Below, piece after piece: positions 56,007 to 64,000 of a DNA stretch of 64,000 bases. The stretch's first letter is position 1; every line of letters begins with the position of its first letter. Source of the DNA: an uncultured Desulfobacteraceae bacterium (GTDB lineage: Bacteria; Desulfobacterota; Desulfobacteria; Desulfobacterales; Desulfatirhabdiaceae). Under the pieces are notes generated by a model. That model saw nothing but the letters and a program-made list of their open reading frames with translations, had not been told where the DNA came from and made no database searches. The stretch covers positions 1-64,000 of the forward strand of contig CAJBLH010000017.1 of NCBI GenBank assembly GCA_903953895.1. Direction: 5' to 3'. The position numbers were made by a program, and so were the translations under genes.

Positions 56007-59000
56007 GTGAAAAAAACATGGGCAAGTGCTCTCTGTATTATTATTCTGATGTACACCGCGATTGCGTGGTCTTCACCAGTTCCGGATACCGGGCAGACAA
56101 AATGCTACGATGTCGCCGGTAACGTGATTACCTGCCCATCACCTGGCCAGCCACTTTACGGGCAGGATGGCAACTACAGCATCAATCCGATGTCCTATAC
56201 GAAGTTGGATGGCAGCGGGAATGCACTTCCAGATTCTGCCACGTCATGGGTCATGGTGAAAGACAACGTCACCGGTCTGATTTGGGAGATGAAGACCAAT
56301 ATGGATGGTGTCAAGAATTACAATGATCCGCATGATGCTGACAATACCTACAACTGGTATGATAGCAACCCGGCGACCAACGGCGGTTATGCGGGAATTC
56401 CGGGCAGCGGCTTGGATACGGAAGACTTTATTAAAGCCTTGAATGATGCCAACTACGGCGGATACAGCGACTGGCGGCTGCCAACCATCAAGGAACTGGT
56501 GTATATTGTCAACTATAACATTTCTTACATAGGAACGACGATAGATACAGGATATTTTCCCAATACCCAGACGTCCTTTTATTGGTCCTCAACTAGCTAT
56601 CCAGCATATACGTATATGGCCTGGGGTGTGAAATTCCGCGACGGCTACAACGGATTCGACTTCAAGTACGAGGATGCCGATCGCTATGTTCGTGCCGTTC
56701 GGGGCGGTCAATCTTCTGCAGGCGCTTTTAAAGATAATGGCGATGGCACAGTAACAGATATATCCACAGGCCTAATGTGGGAAAAAGCTGGACCTCCCGG
56801 CATGACATGGGATCAGGCACTCGCCTATTGTGATAGTCTGAGTCTTGGCGGCTATACGGACTGGCGACTACCTAACATCAAGGAACTAAACAGCATAGTG
56901 GATTACAGCCGAGTTGATCCCTCAATTAACACTACCTATTTTTCTGGTTATTGGAACTATGCTTCTTGTACTACTGATGCAAACTTTACTTTCTATGCGT
57001 GGGGCATGACCTATGCCAGCTCCTCTGCAGGTCAAAACGACGGTCAAGCTAAGGACTATAGCACCAATGTCCGCTCCGTTCGCGGGGGGCAATCTGGGGC
57101 ATTGGGTGATTTAATTCTTTCGGTCACGCCCAGTAACTGGAATGTTGCCAAAGATGCCGGTGCCACAATATTCAGTGTATCCAATAGCGGAACCGGAATC
57201 ATGCCCTGGACGGCTTCGGTTACATCAGGAGACGATTGGCTTTCGATTACATCGGGAGCCAGTGGCATCAACGCCGGAACCATTACATGCTCCATCAGTG
57301 CCTATACTGGTGCTTTCTCACGCACTGGAACACTCCGAATAACGGCAACCGGTACAACTGGCAGCCCTGTGGACGTAACCTTGACTCAGGAAGGAACAGG
57401 CAACATCACTTTATCACCGGTACCTGATACCGGGGAGACGGAATGCTATGACGTTGGCGGTAATGTGATCATTTGCCCTTCGCCCGGCCAACCCCTTTAC
57501 GGCCAGGATGCCAACTACAACATCAACCCGATGTCGTACACCAAGCTGGATGGCAGCGGAAGCGCCTTGGTGGATTCGACCACATCATGGGTCATGGTGC
57601 GGGATAATGTTTCCGGCCTTGTCTGGGAGATGAAAACCGACAAGGACGGGGTACAAAACTTCAATGATCCTCACGATGCAGATAATGATTATACTTGGTA
57701 CGACAACAACCCGGCTACCAATGGTGGTGATCCGGGCACACCCGGTGATGGAACGGATACCGAAGACTTTATCAAAGCATTGAATGATGCCAACTACGGC
57801 GGGTACAATGACTGGCGATTGCCCACCATCAATGAACTATCCTATATCGTTAATTACAGCATCCCGGACCCAGGACCAACGATAGATACTGGATATTTTC
57901 CTCATACGGCTGCATCGCAGTATTGGTCCAGTACTGCCACCGCAAGCAATATTGGCAGCGCGTGGTACGTGAATTTCAATGACGGTTACACATCTGATAA
58001 CTACAGTAAAAGCAATACGTTAAATATTCGTGCCGTTCGGGGTAGTCAATCTTCTGCAGGCGCTTTTAAAGATAATGGCGATGGCACAGTAACAGACAAA
58101 TCCACAGGCCTAATATGGCAGAAAGATAGTACTTGCGGCATGACATGGGATCAGGCACTCGCCTATTGTGATAGTCTGAGTCTTGGCGGCTATACGGACT
58201 GGCGACTACCTAACATCAAGGAATTACGAAGCCTGGTAGATTATTGCCGATACAATCCCGCGATCAATTCGATATATTTTTTGGATACTGCTAATTCTTG
58301 GTATCGGTCGTCCACTACCTACGCTAGCTATACCGATGAAGCATGGGGTGTGCATTTCGACCATGGCTATGGCGCCGGCTTCGGCAGCGGTACCCACAGC
58401 AAGAAGAACTCTGATCAATGTGTTCGCGCTGTTCGCGGTGGACTGTTTGGGCCCATTTCAGTTATTTCCGTTAGCCCGACCAGTCAAGCTGTTGCTAAAG
58501 ACGCTGGCAGCACAGCATTCAGCGTATCCAACACTGGAACGGGAACAATGCCCTGGTCAGTATCTGTAATATCCGGCAGCGACTGGCTGATGATCGTATC
58601 GGGCGGCAGTGGAAGCAATTCCGGAACCACCATCTGCAGCTACACAGCCAACACTGGTACAGCAAACCGTATAGCCACCATACGGGTAACGGCACCCGGG
58701 GCCGCCGGCAGCCCGGTGGATGTTACGGTAATCCAGGGGGCCATAACAACGGATTGTATGGCTACGTTAGACAGCAACCTATCTCTTCACATACCGCTTC
58801 TTTCCAGTCTCTGGTGGGGCGGCCCGTCTTACTGGGCGGATCTGGTTTACGCGCCCAATCCGGCGTATCCGATATGGATACCGTTTAAACTGATCAATGC
58901 CACCATCATCCAGAGCGGTATATTTTCGTGCGACGCATCCACGCTGTCCGACGATTTAAAAATTCATATTCCCGATCTCTTGTTTCCGGACGGCATTACC

Positions 59001-59093
59001 CGGATGTGGGTGGACATGGAATACAGTTCGGTGCTTTCCATAGATGGTAATTTCTACTGGGTTGTTACAAATTATGGAGCGGTTTATAATTAA
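56007..59093 (+). CDS. Secreted DUF1566/BACON multi-domain protein
   Basis: A 1028-residue protein with a signal peptide (ALCIIILMYTAIAWS). Two long units repeat: a pair of DUF1566 (Lcl C-terminal-like) domains, recognised by LIWEMKTNMDG, DWRLPTIKEL and (Y/F)(Y/W)WSS, followed by a BACON domain (SVTPSNWNVAKDAGATIFSV, WLSITSGASG). The units are about residues 25-490 and 490-920; about 110 unique C-terminal residues follow. Such proteins are exported and thought to bind glycans or surfaces. Parts of the two units are almost identical at the DNA level (see the repeats). AAAGAAAGGAAA precedes the ATG. Confidence 0.85.
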   Translation: MKKTWASALCIIILMYTAIAWSSPVPDTGQTKCYDVAGNVITCPSPGQPLYGQDGNYSINPMSYTKLDGSGNALPDSATSWVMVKDNVTGLIWEMKTNMDGVKNYNDPHDADNTYNWYDSNPATNGGYAGIPGSGLDTEDFIKALNDANYGGYSDWRLPTIKELVYIVNYNISYIGTTIDTGYFPNTQTSFYWSSTSYPAYTYMAWGVKFRDGYNGFDFKYEDADRYVRAVRGGQSSAGAFKDNGDGTVTDISTGLMWEKAGPPGMTWDQALAYCDSLSLGGYTDWRLPNIKELNSIVDYSRVDPSINTTYFSGYWNYASCTTDANFTFYAWGMTYASSSAGQNDGQAKDYSTNVRSVRGGQSGALGDLILSVTPSNWNVAKDAGATIFSVSNSGTGIMPWTASVTSGDDWLSITSGASGINAGTITCSISAYTGAFSRTGTLRITATGTTGSPVDVTLTQEGTGNITLSPVPDTGETECYDVGGNVIICPSPGQPLYGQDANYNINPMSYTKLDGSGSALVDSTTSWVMVRDNVSGLVWEMKTDKDGVQNFNDPHDADNDYTWYDNNPATNGGDPGTPGDGTDTEDFIKALNDANYGGYNDWRLPTINELSYIVNYSIPDPGPTIDTGYFPHTAASQYWSSTATASNIGSAWYVNFNDGYTSDNYSKSNTLNIRAVRGSQSSAGAFKDNGDGTVTDKSTGLIWQKDSTCGMTWDQALAYCDSLSLGGYTDWRLPNIKELRSLVDYCRYNPAINSIYFLDTANSWYRSSTTYASYTDEAWGVHFDHGYGAGFGSGTHSKKNSDQCVRAVRGGLFGPISVISVSPTSQAVAKDAGSTAFSVSNTGTGTMPWSVSVISGSDWLMIVSGGSGSNSGTTICSYTANTGTANRIATIRVTAPGAAGSPVDVTVIQGAITTDCMATLDSNLSLHIPLLSSLWWGGPSYWADLVYAPNPAYPIWIPFKLINATIIQSGIFSCDASTLSDDLKIHIPDLLFPDGITRMWVDMEYSSVLSIDGNFYWVVTNYGAVYN
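56691..56885 (+). repeat. Near-identical intragenic repeat, copy 1
   Basis: 195 bp in the first DUF1566 unit matching 58029-58223 without gaps. The 3' part, about 85 bp from GGCATGACATGGG to AAGGAA, is identical, and the 5' part differs at only a few bases, while sequence on both sides has diverged strongly. Confidence 0.85.
58029..58223 (+). repeat. Near-identical intragenic repeat, copy 2
   Basis: Partner of 56691-56885 in the second DUF1566 unit; same length, direct orientation, 1338 bp apart. Confidence 0.85.
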
Positions 59094-59112
59094 CACTGCT
59101 TTCTGATTTCTT

Positions 59113-59139
59113 CCCGTGGGGGCCATTTGTACCCACGGG
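59113..59139 (+). terminator. Possible stem-loop after the DUF1566/BACON gene
   Basis: CCCGTGGG (59113-59120) and CCCACGGG (59132-59139) are perfect inverted repeats 20 bp past the stop. No U-run follows, so this is a weak terminator or a transcript-end stabiliser. Confidence 0.5.
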
Positions 59140-59336
59140 GGAATTCATTTCCCCTCCCAGCTAGCACAATCAATCTGAATGCTAACTTCAGCGTATAAGT
59201 TAACATTCGCACTTATGAATTAAATTCAGATATATTAAAAACTTACCCATTATTTTTTTCATTTATTGTTTAACTGTCCATGTTTTTTAATGTTAAGTTT
59301 TAATCATATATATAAATAACATTAAGAGGGGGCAGC

Positions 59337-59561
59337 ATGTCGAATCCGAATCATCCCAAAACGGGTAGCCAGATCAAGGTCGATCCCATAAAAAATCTAA
59401 AAGACGTCAAGTCCATCAAAAAGCTCCTGAAGGATAACCCCAGAGATTATGCGCTGTTCGTCATTGGAATCAATACCAATCTCCGGGCCAGCGATCTGGT
59501 GAATATCACAGTTCAACAGGTTCAAGATTTAAAAGCCGGTAATGACCAGCTAATATTATAA
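59337..59561 (+). pseudogene. N-terminal fragment of a tyrosine recombinase/integrase
   Basis: A 74-residue frame starting MSNPNHPKTGSQIKVDPIKN and containing KKLLKDNPRDYALFVIGINT with NLRASDLVNI. This matches the start of phage-type integrases, the last part being the first catalytic-Arg block (NLRxSDL). It stops shortly after, at LKAGNDQLIL, so the remaining catalytic residues are lost. AGAGGGGGCAGC precedes the ATG. It marks a former mobile element. Confidence 0.75.
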
Positions 59562-59962
59562 ACGATAACTTTTCATGTGGTTTTCGAATCCCAGGATGTA
59601 TTCATTGCCCCTGCCCAATAGCCTTGCTTCAATTTGCGCCAGTTTGACTTGATACTAACATTATTTGTTTTATATCAATAAGTTATATGTGTGCTTCATT
59701 TAGCATAAGGGTGTGCAATATACATCAGTTGAACGATGTGCCCATTGAGTTAGAACCGGCGAGATATAAGCGTGGTGGATGGTATCAGCAATGAGAATGT
59801 GGCGCAGGCGGAAAAATCCCGGCGATGATGGAATTGTTCAATGCTATATTCACACGTTTTGCAGAAAAATTAACTACAAATAGAACGCATTGACATTCCA
59901 TTAAACTGAAAAAAAGGAGGATAAAACTGAAAAAATTATCCGGTAAACTTGAACATCGCGAT
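59562..59962. other. Intergenic region, no supported gene
   Basis: 401 bp of AT-rich DNA between the integrase fragment and the TIR gene. Short frames on both strands have no family resemblance. The missing integrase C-terminus is not found here. Confidence 0.5.
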
Positions 59963-60733
59963 TCATGTCCGCATAAACAGCAAAGAAGATTGGATGCCTT
60001 TTTTATCCGTAATGATTCCCTCCAGAGTTTTGCATGATTCACCAATGGATAAATTGAATCTGTCTAAAATCCATCCCAAAGAGATTCCGCGCTCCAGCAA
60101 CCGATAGCTTGTACCTATCAGTTTGACCACATTCCCAGAACTTAGTACGTCGAATTCCTGTTCGACAATGGTCAATACGCCAGATTTCAGATAGCGGATG
60201 ATCATTCTGGAAGGAATTGTCGGCCATGAGGAAAGGAACAAATTCGCATCGCGTTTTCTACCGCCCCAAACCCATGAACCCTGCCACATTCCGGTAATAT
60301 CTGAAGGCAATAACGGTCCAGCGCCTGCACTTTCCAACCCAAGAAATTTAATTACTTTTCTCAGCATGGTGGTAAATCCTGAGGGATTTCGAAAATCAGC
60401 AAACCGTTTATCCGCCAGAAATAATGGAACTGTGCAGTTTTTAATAACCAGCGGTAATACCGTTATGGTAAATCCAGGCACTTGTTGCTTTAGCAAGAAT
60501 TCAACTTTACTCCTGAGCCAATCTGATCCGGCTGAATTCGGTGACAAAATCACTGCAAGATACACATGACCAAAAATATCTTTGAGAACATCATTGATCA
60601 GAGAGTTCTGAGTGTCACCTATCTCAGCTTCATCAAGCCATACTGTTGCGCCAGCCAGTGAAAGCTCAATCGCCATTTGTCGAGCAAATGGCTTATCTTT
60701 AATGTCATGAATTAAGAAAACGGTTTGTGCCAT
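59963..60733 (-). CDS. TIR-domain protein with a C-terminal beta-rich domain
   Basis: A 256-residue protein. Residues about 1-135 are a TIR (TIR_2-like) domain: VFLIHDIKDKPFARQMAIEL, ATVWLDEAEIGD, VYLAVILSPNSAGSDWLRSK and a following Glu. Bacterial TIR domains often degrade NAD in phage defence, but the catalytic Glu position cannot be fixed by eye. Residues about 145-256 (TGMWQGSWVW...VVKLIGTSYRL) look like a lipocalin-type beta barrel, which could sense a ligand. AGGGA precedes the ATG. It lies beside CRISPR and cas3 relics. Confidence 0.75.
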   Translation of the reverse strand: MAQTVFLIHDIKDKPFARQMAIELSLAGATVWLDEAEIGDTQNSLINDVLKDIFGHVYLAVILSPNSAGSDWLRSKVEFLLKQQVPGFTITVLPLVIKNCTVPLFLADKRFADFRNPSGFTTMLRKVIKFLGLESAGAGPLLPSDITGMWQGSWVWGGRKRDANLFLSSWPTIPSRMIIRYLKSGVLTIVEQEFDVLSSGNVVKLIGTSYRLLERGISLGWILDRFNLSIGESCKTLEGIITDKKGIQSSLLFMRT

Positions 60734-60887
60734 GTTTTGTTCCCTGATTGAATGCGCTATATTTAAATTTCATCTTTACGATACATTCACTGTGATGCCA
60801 ACAGGAAATTGAATTGCAAAATATCACGATTAATATGTTTCTAATTATTCCCATCTGACCTATTTCAACGTGTCCGTGTGATGGACA

Positions 60888-60919
60888 GTTTCAATCCACG
60901 CCCCCGGGCGGGGGGCGAC
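60888..60919 (-). CRISPR. Single type I-C CRISPR repeat (array remnant)
   Basis: The 32-nt unit read on the minus strand begins GTCGCCCCCC, has the GC-rich palindrome core and ends GTGGATTGAAAC, the type I-C repeat consensus. Only one copy is present. The 34 nt at 60920-60953, between it and the cas3 remnant, have the length of an I-C spacer. No second repeat is found on either side, so no working array remains. Confidence 0.85.
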
Positions 60920-60926
60920 GAATACT

Positions 60927-62270
60927 TTACAGATCAGGCGTGCGCGGATACGTAGTCTGAACTTCAACCCGCTTTAATGCATCAAATAGCGGAGGAAAGT
61001 CTACTATCTCCAAAGCATTAGGATATGGCACTGCACCTTTAGAAGGATCGACCCCATGCAGAAGCGGTTGAGTTGCTGTACAAAAAACAAACGGTGCATC
61101 CCAGTTTTCCGACAAAATCCGGTTTCGCCAGGTGTCTTTTTCAAACACCAGATTTGAATGATGCTCCAAAACAATTTGATTGAAAACAACATTAAAAATT
61201 TTCGCTACATTCGATGCATTTTGGTCAATAATCGAGGTGTAAGGAATGACATAAATGATGCGTTCAAGATTATGTTTCTTTGCATGGTGGAGCGCAAAAC
61301 GCAGACTGGAGAAAGTTTTTCCGCCACCTGTTGGAACTGTCAGATAATAGAGTCCCAGCACGTCATTTGCCCTTTGCCTGCAGGACGATGAAATCTCTTG
61401 TCTTGTCTGATCAACTTCATTTTTGTTTTCAAAGGATATTTGTTCAAAACAATCGATCAGGTTTTGCCAATCCGGGTATTTGCCGAGATAACGCAATTGT
61501 GCGCCTTGCGGGTTTTCGAAATCGGCGGTGCTTAATCGATCAGCATCCACCAAACAACTGAACAGGAAGCGAACCAAGAGACCTATTGAAAATGATCGTA
61601 CCGGGTCACTGCAATATTCGTGAATCAGGCTTACGATCTTTCTTAATTGATCATTTTTTTTCTCTGATTGAATCAATTCAGAGATTCGATCTAAAATTGA
61701 TTTATCGATTTCTTGATCCATCAGCGGTGCAATATGAACGGCGATATTCCGGCGGAGATACCCAAGTTTTTCCCCGTTTTTCCAGAGCAGCGAAACCGCA
61801 TTGGAATCGTGATTGTTCTGGGGTTCACGCACCACAAAAACCGGATCATCGGCGGAAATCGTCAGGCTGTCGGTATCCGGGCCGGGCCGGGTAAAGCGAT
61901 ATTTGCGAAAACCGAACCCCACCACCCGTGTGGAAAACGAATCGGCCTGATTGAACCACTGCCGGGCGGCCTCGTTCATATCCGCCGGCATTCCGCCGAT
62001 CAACCGGGCTGTGTTGGTTTTGGAAATATCCCGGTCGCCGTAAACCCCCAGTGCATATTCAAAGAACAGCTCCCGGCAGGCCGACGGCCCCAGCATGTTG
62101 CCCAGAAGGGTGAGATAACCGATATCGTTGACAAAATCATGGTTGATCCACAGGGCTGATTTGAATGTAACCCCGGATTTGTAATAAGAGAGAATTCTGG
62201 CGGCTTTGACCAGAAATGATAGAATTTCCGCCAGTCGTTTCGGGTGCAGCACCAGGCGATCAGCACCCAA
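60927..62270 (-). pseudogene. HIRAN-domain protein joined to a type I-C cas3 fragment
   Basis: One 447-codon frame built from two genes. Residues about 115-187 form a HIRAN domain (RVVGFGFRKYRF...FVVREPQNNHDSNAVSL, KLGYLRRNIA). From about 188 it is Cas3: LLVRFLFSCLVDADRLSTAD (end of the HD domain), Walker A YYLTVPTGGGKTFSSLRFAL (309-328) and IIYVIPYTSIIDQNAS. At about 393, ENWDAP joins FVFCTATQPLL directly, so the Walker B DEAQ segment (roughly 70-80 codons) is deleted in frame. The C-terminal half of Cas3 is gone; the last about 12 codons seem to be CRISPR spacer sequence. Not expected to be active. Confidence 0.8.
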
Positions 62271-62634
62271 CTGGCCATGTAATTCTGAGGACGTCTGACA
62301 GCAGCTTCCGACTGAAGGCGCCCAGGTTTTTGGCGATCAGGCCGCCATCGTTTCCGGAAAGCAGATACTGGGCGATCAGAACGGCCAGTATCTCTGCCTG
62401 GGATGCAAAAAGCCGGGGCAGTTCATAGCAGTCGTCGGTGTAGCGGTATCCTTTTCTGGAAGTGTTGTATTCCAGAGGGGCGGCCAGACGATCCCGCATG
62501 AAATCGATGTTGCGCTGGGCGGTTTTGGGTGAAATTTCAAATTTTCTGGCCAGCGAGACGGCATTGGGGAATCTGCCGTTTCGGACCTGAAAATCCAGCC
62601 ATTGAAACCGTTCGAAGATCAGAAAACTGCCCAT
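62260..62634 (-). pseudogene. N-terminal part of an HTH/WYL-type regulator
   Basis: A 124-codon frame: FERFQWLDFQVRNGRFPNAV, SLARKFEISPKTAQRNIDFM (helix-turn-helix) and YRYTDDCYELPRLFASQAEI, typical of WYL-domain regulators often found upstream of cas genes. It ends at RITWPVGC. Directly downstream another frame (about 62278-62215) reads WVLIAWCCTRNDWRKFY, a WYL-like core, before the frame of the HIRAN protein takes over. So part of the WYL domain is missing and at least one frameshift follows. Confidence 0.7.
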
Positions 62635-62679
62635 CGGTCATCTCCTTTTGGTTGACTCGTCCCCGACCCAACGGTTTTT

Positions 62680-64000
62680 TCAGAATTTGGAAAATATTTC
62701 GACTGCGGTCAGGCATTCGTCGAACTGCCGGTACTCGGCATTGGGGATGCCACTCTGTTCGTTGCGTCCGAGATTGGCTGCAACATTGAAATTGATGCCG
62801 ACATGGGCATTGAAATCATAGCTGACCCCTGTGGAAAAATTATATAGCCAGTCATTACGCAATGAGGGGGCAGAGCCGCTGTTGAGATTGCCGACGGTGT
62901 AATCGGCGTTTTTGACCTGGCAGTTCAGGTTCCAGACCAGGGGGATATCGAATTTGCGGCGATACCCCAGGTCCAGACCGGTGTCGAATGTCGGCGCCTG
63001 GCCGGTGCTGGATACCCACCGGGAACCCTTGTACTTGAAGATAAGCGAATCCTGTTTCGATATTTGCGCGGTCAGAGCGGATTCCCCATAAAAATTCACC
63101 TGATTATGATCATTGACCGGAGCCGTGTCATCATAACTGCGAAAATCCGGCCCGCCGAGTACCGACAGGGTCAGCCAATTGAAGAATTTACCTTCGATTC
63201 CGATAAATGTCCGGTGATAGTTGTTGGTGCCGCTGTAATTCGAGTTGATCACTTTATCCTGATACTGATGGCCATAACGATACCCTAAAAAAACGGCTGC
63301 TTGTGAAGATATTTTGCGGCCCACATCCACCCCGCCGTTGGCTTCATAGCGGTCGACCCAGTTCTGATACCCGCTGACCGCCCGTTGGACGGTCAGCATA
63401 TCCCAATATTGGAGGGTGCCGGCCGGGCGAACAAAAAACGGGTCGAAGTTCAGTTGAAAATCGACCTTCGCGCGATCCTGATACTGATTCCGACGTTCGC
63501 GGGGAAACGCATGAGCATAGCAGCTTCGGGAACTGTCTGCACCGGAATAAATCGGTGCGATGCTGCTGCCGTCAATGTAAACAAAGGAATTGTCGAAGTT
63601 GAAAGAAGTATTATCCGTCTTTGTTTTCAGCTTGTTTAAAATGCGATGCGCATTGTTGTTTTCTTCCGACGCCTGGGAATACATCGACAAACCAGGCTCA
63701 TAATTGAAAGAAAAGACCTGGAGTACATTCTGGTCGGTAAAAAGAGGGGCCAGATCGATCCCGATTTTTGGCGACAGGGTGGTTTTCCAGGAATAGCTTC
63801 TCGGCATGCCGTTGCCGGATACGCCCAGAAGGTTGTCATCATAACTTTCTTTGAGACCCAGAGACAGTTCCTTCAACCAGACCGGTTTTGTCAAGAAGAA
63901 TGTGGATGGGCTGGAATCCGGTAAGGCAGACGGGTTCTCCTGGGCCTGGGCTGCAGCGGCTGAGAGTACCGTCATACACAAAATCAACAGAAATCGGATT
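62680..64000 (-). CDS. Outer-membrane beta-barrel protein (partial at its start)
   Basis: At least 435 residues. The frame is open to the window edge, where it reads IRFLLILCMTV then LSAAAAQAQE, a signal peptide whose start codon lies beyond 64000. The mature part is an alternation of short amphipathic strands (LSLGLKESYDDNLLG, AAVFLGYRYGHQYQDKVI, LDLGYRRKFDIPLVWNLNC) and ends with EIFSKF, a terminal Phe as in outer-membrane barrels. It resembles the putative beta-barrel porin group common in polysaccharide loci. Transport role is inferred. Confidence 0.75.
   Translation of the reverse strand, partial: IRFLLILCMTVLSAAAAQAQENPSALPDSSPSTFFLTKPVWLKELSLGLKESYDDNLLGVSGNGMPRSYSWKTTLSPKIGIDLAPLFTDQNVLQVFSFNYEPGLSMYSQASEENNNAHRILNKLKTKTDNTSFNFDNSFVYIDGSSIAPIYSGADSSRSCYAHAFPRERRNQYQDRAKVDFQLNFDPFFVRPAGTLQYWDMLTVQRAVSGYQNWVDRYEANGGVDVGRKISSQAAVFLGYRYGHQYQDKVINSNYSGTNNYHRTFIGIEGKFFNWLTLSVLGGPDFRSYDDTAPVNDHNQVNFYGESALTAQISKQDSLIFKYKGSRWVSSTGQAPTFDTGLDLGYRRKFDIPLVWNLNCQVKNADYTVGNLNSGSAPSLRNDWLYNFSTGVSYDFNAHVGINFNVAANLGRNEQSGIPNAEYRQFDECLTAVEIFSKF

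Noticed and set aside
59785-60045. Minus-strand 86-codon frame
   Set aside because: It overlaps the TIR gene in another frame and has no coding signature.
60888-60919. Functional CRISPR array
   Set aside because: Only one repeat, no leader, and cas1, cas2 and the effector genes are absent.

Overview
The window looks like a chromosomal segment of a Gram-negative, probably anaerobic deltaproteobacterium. A Desulfobacterota/Desulfobacterales sulfate reducer is my best guess, inferred from gene content: a CoA-transferase fused to a GNAT domain, C_GCAxxG_C_C and Mrp proteins, a thiolase with an acyl-CoA synthetase, LPS (kdsB) and outer-membrane barrel genes, and many signal-transduction fusions. 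No rRNA or species marker is present, so the genus cannot be read.

Layout. (1) 1-5.9 kb: the 3' end of a group II intron inside a broken PD-(D/E)XK gene, a radical SAM gene and a CoA-transferase-GNAT fusion, then a strip of decayed toxin-antitoxin-like genes around a degenerate aldo/keto reductase. (2) 5.8-14.1 kb: a tightly overlapping operon, possibly a phage-defence or DNA-processing system. It encodes a large P-loop-type protein (5'-truncated and frameshifted), an orphan protein, a NurA-like protein, a HerA-like hexameric ATPase, a PD-(D/E)XK-like protein and a Hanks-type Ser/Thr kinase with a helical-repeat tail; a convergent Fic protein follows. (3) 14.9-19.95 kb: a methyltransferase and a heavily rearranged sensor gene (REC-HD-GYP joined in frame to a PhnD-type hybrid histidine kinase), bracketed by diverged direct repeats that include a collapsed copy of the methyltransferase locus.

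(4) 19.97-46.1 kb: mostly housekeeping genes. These are lhgO, a C_GCAxxG_C_C protein, secA, the N-degron module clpS-clpA-aat, a HIT protein, kdsB, an M43-type metalloprotease, a coiled-coil membrane protein, guaA, a TrpF-like protein, efp, a CsgG-like protein, an ATP-grasp/GNAT/tgt overlapping trio, an FAD oxidoreductase, mrp, a thiolase and acyl-CoA synthetase, a SPOR-NlpC/P60 lipoprotein, scpA-scpB and tRNA-Val(CAC) with a clear terminator.

(5) 46.4-54.6 kb: a PilZ protein facing a minus-strand exopolysaccharide-type operon. That operon reads STAS protein, two small TPR proteins, a large TPR/outer-membrane-barrel protein, a cellulose-synthase-like GT2 and a GH26-like lipoprotein. It has the architecture of a synthase-dependent polysaccharide export machine, possibly under c-di-GMP and partner-switching control. 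(6) 54.9-64 kb: accessory and decaying DNA. It holds a UvrD fragment, a DUF1566/BACON surface protein with recently homogenised repeats, a truncated integrase, a TIR-domain protein, one type I-C CRISPR repeat abutting a cas3 remnant fused to a HIRAN domain, a broken WYL-type regulator, and an outer-membrane barrel gene running off the edge.

The window shows repeated in-frame and out-of-frame deletions in accessory genes. Some single-base frameshifts could be assembly errors, but the larger deletions and gene fusions could not.
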